This document shows, in pieces, positions 60,082-64,000 of a DNA stretch of 64,000 nt. This stretch comes from Tetragonia tetragonoides (Eukaryota; Streptophyta; Magnoliopsida; Caryophyllales; Aizoaceae), in assembly GCA_038025085.1 (NCBI GenBank), contig CM076140.1, positions 32,847,501-32,911,500 of the forward strand, given 5' to 3'. The position numbers and the translations under genes are program-made. The notes beneath the pieces were generated by a model that made no database searches, was not told the DNA's origin, and saw only the letters and a list, made by a program, of their open reading frames with translations. Position 1 is the stretch's first letter; each line of letters begins with the position of its first letter.

Positions 60082-61839
60082 TTATACCGAAACTTTTGAC
60101 AAGGCTTCCAAAATGGCCTGACGATGTTCGTAGGACGAGGCTAAGAGTTGCCAAATGGAGATATCGGCTTTGATTCTCTTGAGTTGCCCTATGATGGGAG
60201 ATTCTTTGTCTTTTGCGGGAGCTTCTTCCACCTCTTCTTCAGCTTGAGGTTGGACCCTGTCACTATAAATGTTTGGTGGCCTATAATGACGACCAGAACG
60301 TGTCAAATGGGCCACGTCTACTGGAGATCTGGTTTGGACCTCCCATACGTCTTCCTCGTCACTGTCCCATATTACAGAAATCTTGAGTCCCAAGGCATCA
60401 TTAATATTAATATGCAGGATCGCACCTAATGGGTTGATTGAGTTGCTTGGTGCTTGACCAGGTTTTGGTAAGGGTATGGTACCGTTCTCAATTCTATCTT
60501 GGATAGCATGTTTAAGAGCCCAACAGTTGTCGGTGTCGTGCCCTTTTCCTTGATGGTACTTGCAGTGTTCCTCCTCTTTCCAGTTACGACTCTTAACAGA
60601 TGGTTCTGGAGTAGGTCCGATGGGCTGCAGCAGATTATTTTTTATCATTCTTTCAAGAGCATGTGAAAGAGTCATTCCAAGAGGGGTGAATTCTCTTGGT
60701 GGCTTTCTTTCAGCAAAAGTATTCACAACACCTACCTCATTAACCTGAGCACTAGAAGTGGCCCCAGCAGTTGTCCTCTTGTCTCTCCCGTAAGTGAAGG
60801 GCTTAGGGGTGACCTGGTCTTTGTTCTTGTTGAGATCATCTTCAATGAGGATGCCAACATCAAGACGCTGGTATGAGTCGATGGCCTGATATTGAAGGTG
60901 ACTCTTATAGGCTGGTCGCAGGTTCTTGATGAAATGCCTGATTTGTTCAGTTTCAGAGGGTCTTTCCACCATTTCAGCTATCTTGGATTTCCATCGACAG
61001 AGGAATTTAGTGAATCCGTCATTCCTCTCTTGAGTGGTAATTTCAAGCTCCTTCAAAGTGATGGGGAGAGTAGCGTTGTCCTTGTATCGAGCCAGGAAGA
61101 CAGTGGTAAAATCGGACCAGGTTGGGTAGCTTTCCAGATCTAGGGAGTAGAACCATCGTCGAGCATGTGTATCAAGAGTCTGGGGAAACAGATGGGCATA
61201 GAATTTCTTATTGATTCCCCTTAGAGCCATAGCAGTAGTGAAGGATTTCAGGTGGTCCTGTGGGTTGTCGACTCCCGTGAAAGTGGGTACTTCAGGCCTA
61301 GAGAATTTAGCCTTAAGCTTACCCTTGATCTTAGTGTCAAACTTTCCTACGTTGGCACTATAGTTGGGGATCAGGCCGCTACTCTTGAGCACAGAGGTGA
61401 TCTTAGCCAGAATGGCATCTGACTCTTCTTCCTCAGAATCGGAATCGGAGGGGATCCTTGACTCTTCTTCTCCTTTCCTCTCTATATCTTCAACCTGGAG
61501 CCGTACCCTTTCTAGCTCGCTCATGAGCTTATCCATTCTCTCATCAGTAGTCTTTGGCATTGTGAAGTCGGGAGGGTTGATAGGCGTGGAGAAAAAGTTA
61601 TGTAGTGATGGTGAATTTATTGACGGTGAGGCTGTTTGTGGTGGAGGTAACCGAGAACCTGTTGGTATAAACGGTTGCAGACGAACCAGCCTTGCAGAAG
61701 GCCGAGCCCAACTTTTCTCAAGATTTCCTTTCTTCCTTGGACCCCCTATCTTGAATAGGAAGCACAAAGCACTTAGTAACAAGAAAAAACCATGAGACTC
61801 AAATCTAAGAAAAAGTTGACCCACACATAGAAAACACAT
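60082..61839 (-). CDS. gag of element D, 585-residue open frame
   Basis: Structural protein of the virus-like particle. The likely start is MPKTTDERMDKLM at 61560, though the frame is open up to 61839 and the extra N-terminal part (KSWARPSARLVRLQ) is conserved in A and C. Order: Glu/Arg coiled-coil-like stretch, acidic Ser/Asp patch, Gag core (VPTFTGVDNPQDHLKSF, HARRWFYSLDLESYPTWSD, ERPSETEQIRHFIKNLRPAY), EFTPLGMTL, zinc knuckle CKYHQGKGHDTDNC (60523-60565; CHHC form) and WALKHAIQDRIENG. It stops at 60082-60084 with TAA where A has TCA. The frame then continues into protease, so the stop is probably a mutation in a gag-protease fusion. Confidence 0.85.
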   Translation of the reverse strand: MCFLCVGQLFLRFESHGFFLLLSALCFLFKIGGPRKKGNLEKSWARPSARLVRLQPFIPTGSRLPPPQTASPSINSPSLHNFFSTPINPPDFTMPKTTDERMDKLMSELERVRLQVEDIERKGEEESRIPSDSDSEEEESDAILAKITSVLKSSGLIPNYSANVGKFDTKIKGKLKAKFSRPEVPTFTGVDNPQDHLKSFTTAMALRGINKKFYAHLFPQTLDTHARRWFYSLDLESYPTWSDFTTVFLARYKDNATLPITLKELEITTQERNDGFTKFLCRWKSKIAEMVERPSETEQIRHFIKNLRPAYKSHLQYQAIDSYQRLDVGILIEDDLNKNKDQVTPKPFTYGRDKRTTAGATSSAQVNEVGVVNTFAERKPPREFTPLGMTLSHALERMIKNNLLQPIGPTPEPSVKSRNWKEEEHCKYHQGKGHDTDNCWALKHAIQDRIENGTIPLPKPGQAPSNSINPLGAILHININDALGLKISVIWDSDEEDVWEVQTRSPVDVAHLTRSGRHYRPPNIYSDRVQPQAEEEVEEAPAKDKESPIIGQLKRIKADISIWQLLASSYEHRQAILEALSKVSV

Positions 61840-62330
61840 TGTCCTAAAAAAAAGTCCTTAAGCCTAAATGCCCGAATATTTCCCTAATATCCAAGGAAAA
61901 TAAAGTCAATGAATGAAAATAAGAAAAAAAATGGAAAAAGATGAACTGTACTTATTTTTTTTATTTTTCTAGACTCAAAGAAAATGAAAAATGGGATAAA
62001 AATAAAATAAAAAGAATTTCGGTCTCCTTTTTTTATTTGTTTTTCGATTTGATTTTCGGCGACTTTTTTTTTTTTTTTTTTTTTTATATGCCGATATTTT
62101 TTGATTTTTTTTTTTGACTGAATCTGAAAAGATCCTAGAAGATTGTTCAATGACTTTTTAGAATATATCATCGGGAAAATGATTAGTGTTCATTGAATTG
62201 GAATTCTCGCACCATCTTCGGGCATTAGGAACTAGCTAAAAATAAAAGAAAAGACTCCTAGCACGTAAGTACATGTTGGCACATATTCACGATATTCATG
62301 CATTCATGCAAGCGTAATGACAACAGGATC
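61840..62330 (-). other. Leader of element D, 5'-truncated
   Basis: Colinear with A's leader (13430-14040 reversed), including the long A/T homopolymers at 61920-62110. It ends near 62330. Beyond it there is neither primer site nor LTR. Confidence 0.7.
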
Positions 62331-62666
62331 TTTTCCATGATTTGACCTCGGATGAGCCTCTCTTTGATTTAGATATCCATGTGAGTATGTTTTTTAACAA
62401 CGTAGGAGGATGGGACTAAGTTCTCTCTCCAAAGTTCTTTCTCTTGAAGTTATTAATATTATTCTCAGTATCCCTATTCCCTTTAATTCTTCCATTGATA
62501 AACTTTATTAGGTACCCGAGTGATGGTGTATTTTCGGCTAAATCGGCTACGTGGCTAGCGCAAGGCTTCAAGATTCTTACAATCATAAGTGTGAATTTAG
62601 TTGGCCATGGAAACTTAACCTTCCTAACAAGGTGAAAGTTTTCCTTTGGAAACTATGTTTGGATGG
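62331..62666 (+). pseudogene. LINE fragment, plus strand
   Basis: From about 62435 the translation reads LEVINIILSIPIPF, then DGVFSAKSATWLA and FSWPWKLNLPNKVKVFLWKL: the linker and zf-RVT start of an L1-type ORF2. Orientation is opposite to the large LINE at 8900-40697, so it is a different copy. It ends at 62666 where a Tat-type LTR begins. Confidence 0.65.
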
Positions 62667-63324
62667 TGTAAGGACCCGGGACTTTCCTCGCGCCTCAGAG
62701 TGTGTCCTTATAGAAAATTTTTATGCTGGGGGCTTACATATATGTTCAAGGAACCGTCGAGCTAGAAAACTATTTGAAAAGACTTGAATTGAATAAGAAC
62801 CATGAAAGAGGTCAAAATAAATCTGCTACCAGCGTTTTACCGAAAGGACAAACCAAAAGGACAACCTAGTAGCGCGAAAAGTGAACTAATCATGTTTTTA
62901 GAAAGACTCCCGCTCATATAGAACATATGAGTACCCAAGAATAAAGGGTTTGGGGGCGAAGGTACAAGGTGGGAAGGTCTTAGGCACCCAACTCGCCTGT
63001 TTTATGACGGTCTCTACTAACTCAAGTTTGCTTAATAATTTAAAGACATGATTCCCACACAAAACCGAATTAACAACCTAAATTAGACTATTAAATTGGT
63101 TCACCACAAGCATCAAGACATTGATTATTAACCTATATTTAGACATGCATTTGATTGGCAAGTTCAGCATTACGACAACTAGACATGCTTGTTTACGGAA
63201 TTGAAAGAAAGTATTTAGGAAGCAATAAAAAGCATGATTTGCATGATATCTAGATTTTGAGTACTAGAAATAAACAGTTAAGCAATTAATTTGATTTGAA
63301 CCCTCAGGAGTTTTGTACCTGAAC
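62667..63324 (-). repeat. Truncated Tat-type LTR, minus
   Basis: Starts TGTAAGGACCCGGGAC on plus and follows the family LTR up to CCTGAACTGTAGG at about 63324, about 660 bp of an expected 1.2-1.6 kb. No primer site adjoins it at 62666, so it is not D's 5' LTR but a separate insertion into the LINE. Left flank GATGG. Confidence 0.7.
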
Positions 63325-64000
63325 TGTAGGCGTAAACACCAAAAATTGTGTCTATGTTAAGTCCCCTAAAAACCCGATGATGAAAGTATTGTATTCCGTT
63401 CGAACTTGGGTTGCCAGAATAATTACTCTGATGATTAGCCCAATTCATTTGAATTAACTAGTGGAAGCCTTTTATTTGCAGTCCAAACCAGTTGGACTCA
63501 ATTCATTTGGAGTCCAAAACTGAAAGATAGGCCTCTTTGAGCCCATGGGCCCGAAAGGGAAACCAAACCCTTGAGTCAACCCTTAATCAATAAGGGAGCT
63601 CAAGTCAAACCCGCTTGGACCCCCTCGAAATAGCCTTCCCCGCGAGAAAAGTCAATCAGGCCCTTGTTTGAGCATACCGCACCAAGTCCAAGTGGCCAAG
63701 CTTGTGTTCAAGCAGCTTGACCGTTTGTCCTAGCAGTTCAACCGTTTAGCCTGGCCCAATGGCCGCCTGGACCCTTTTATGTGGACGGCAATTTCCTGGC
63801 CCATTGGATTTCCGTGCCAAACCCTGGCAGCTCCCCCTCTTCTATATAAAAAACCTTAGGGTTCAGTTGAAGAGGTTGGCACTTGGAGACTTCTTAGTGG
63901 GTTTTCCAAGAAAGTTCTCTCTCAAATAATAACCCTAAATTTTTTTATTTATCTCCTTCTTTAGGCTAGCCCTAGCACCACAAAAATAAACCTTCGTACT
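63325..64000 (+). repeat. Start of a different LTR-like sequence
   Basis: Begins TGTAGGCGTAAACACCAAAA, followed by CCCGATGATGAAAG, related to but distinct from the A-D family LTR start. A TATA box (TCTATATAAAAAACC) lies at about 63840-63853, followed by sequence that looks like a transcribed leader. It runs off the window. No coding frame. Confidence 0.5.

Larger units (their letters stand above)
49554..62330 (-). mobile_element. Element D: best-preserved RT-less Tat-type element with antisense PMD/DUF7745 cargo
   Basis: On minus the order is leader (62330-61840), gag, protease, zinc-knuckle module, RT gap, integrase, conserved box, antisense cargo (DUF7745-like gene, then PMD), 3' UTR minisatellite, purine tract and 3' LTR. 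The 5' LTR and primer site are missing: the leader stops near 62330 against LINE sequence. Gag is a 585-residue open frame, and the gag-protease region has only one stop and one frameshift, so D is young. The left flank is CTCCC. Confidence 0.85.

Noticed and set aside
62667..63324. 5' LTR of element D
   Set aside because: The bases next to it are LINE sequence, not the primer site, and D's leader ends 330 bp away, so it is a separate insertion.

Overview
The window is repeat-rich nuclear DNA from a flowering plant, probably a eudicot. The evidence is plant-type LTR retrotransposon lineages (Ty3 Tat/Ogre-like, Tekay/Del-like and Athila-like; Copia SIRE-like and others), a plant L1-type LINE with a C-terminal RNase H, a Mutator-like element and GT-AG introns. 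I see no ordinary host gene, tRNA, rRNA or bacterial feature. Almost everything is layered transposon.

Layout. 1-1185 is a Tekay/Del-like LTR (minus). 1186-5021 is a decayed SIRE-like Copia with its 3' LTR. 5022-8350 is unassigned AT-rich DNA with a probable Helitron 3' end at 6341. 8361-8830 is a LINE fragment. From about 8900 to 40697 one minus-strand LINE is blown apart by insertions: a solo Tat-type LTR (9796-11442), a large plus-strand Tat-type element here called A (11735-30954), and a Tekay-like LTR (32403-38269) that itself carries a Copia element (33482-37000). Element A was entered by a minus element B (18652-about 24754), and B's LTR was entered by a plus solo LTR (19441-20983, perfect 5-bp duplication). 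At 40697 the LINE is cut by plus element C (40698-49553), which carries a 1.1-kb MULE with a 9-bp duplication. C's 3' LTR is cut by minus element D (49554-about 62330), the best-preserved copy. 62331-64000 holds another LINE piece, a truncated Tat-type LTR and the start of a different LTR.

The family A/B/C/D is the interesting part. LTRs start TGTAGACGCC and end CCTTACA, with primer site TGGCCACTTCACTGGGGA and polypurine tract AAAGTGGGGGCTTC. A and D encode Gag, protease, a second zinc-knuckle module and integrase. Both lack reverse transcriptase and RNase H at the same place. Between integrase and the 3' UTR, on the opposite strand, A and D carry two extra genes: a plant-mobile-domain (PMD, MAIN-like) gene with a conserved multi-intron structure, and a second gene resembling the plant DUF7745 family. 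Because they run antisense, their introns would not be spliced from the element's genomic RNA, which explains why they survived copying. The LTR and both antisense genes share a promoter layout: a cluster of GCCGCTAGCGGC-like motifs followed by a TATA-like box. The 3' UTRs carry tandem arrays that differ between copies (about 63-bp units in B and D, 24-bp in A, 32-bp in C). This looks like a non-autonomous Ty3 family acting as a vehicle for a two-gene antisense cargo. Every copy seen here has disabling mutations.
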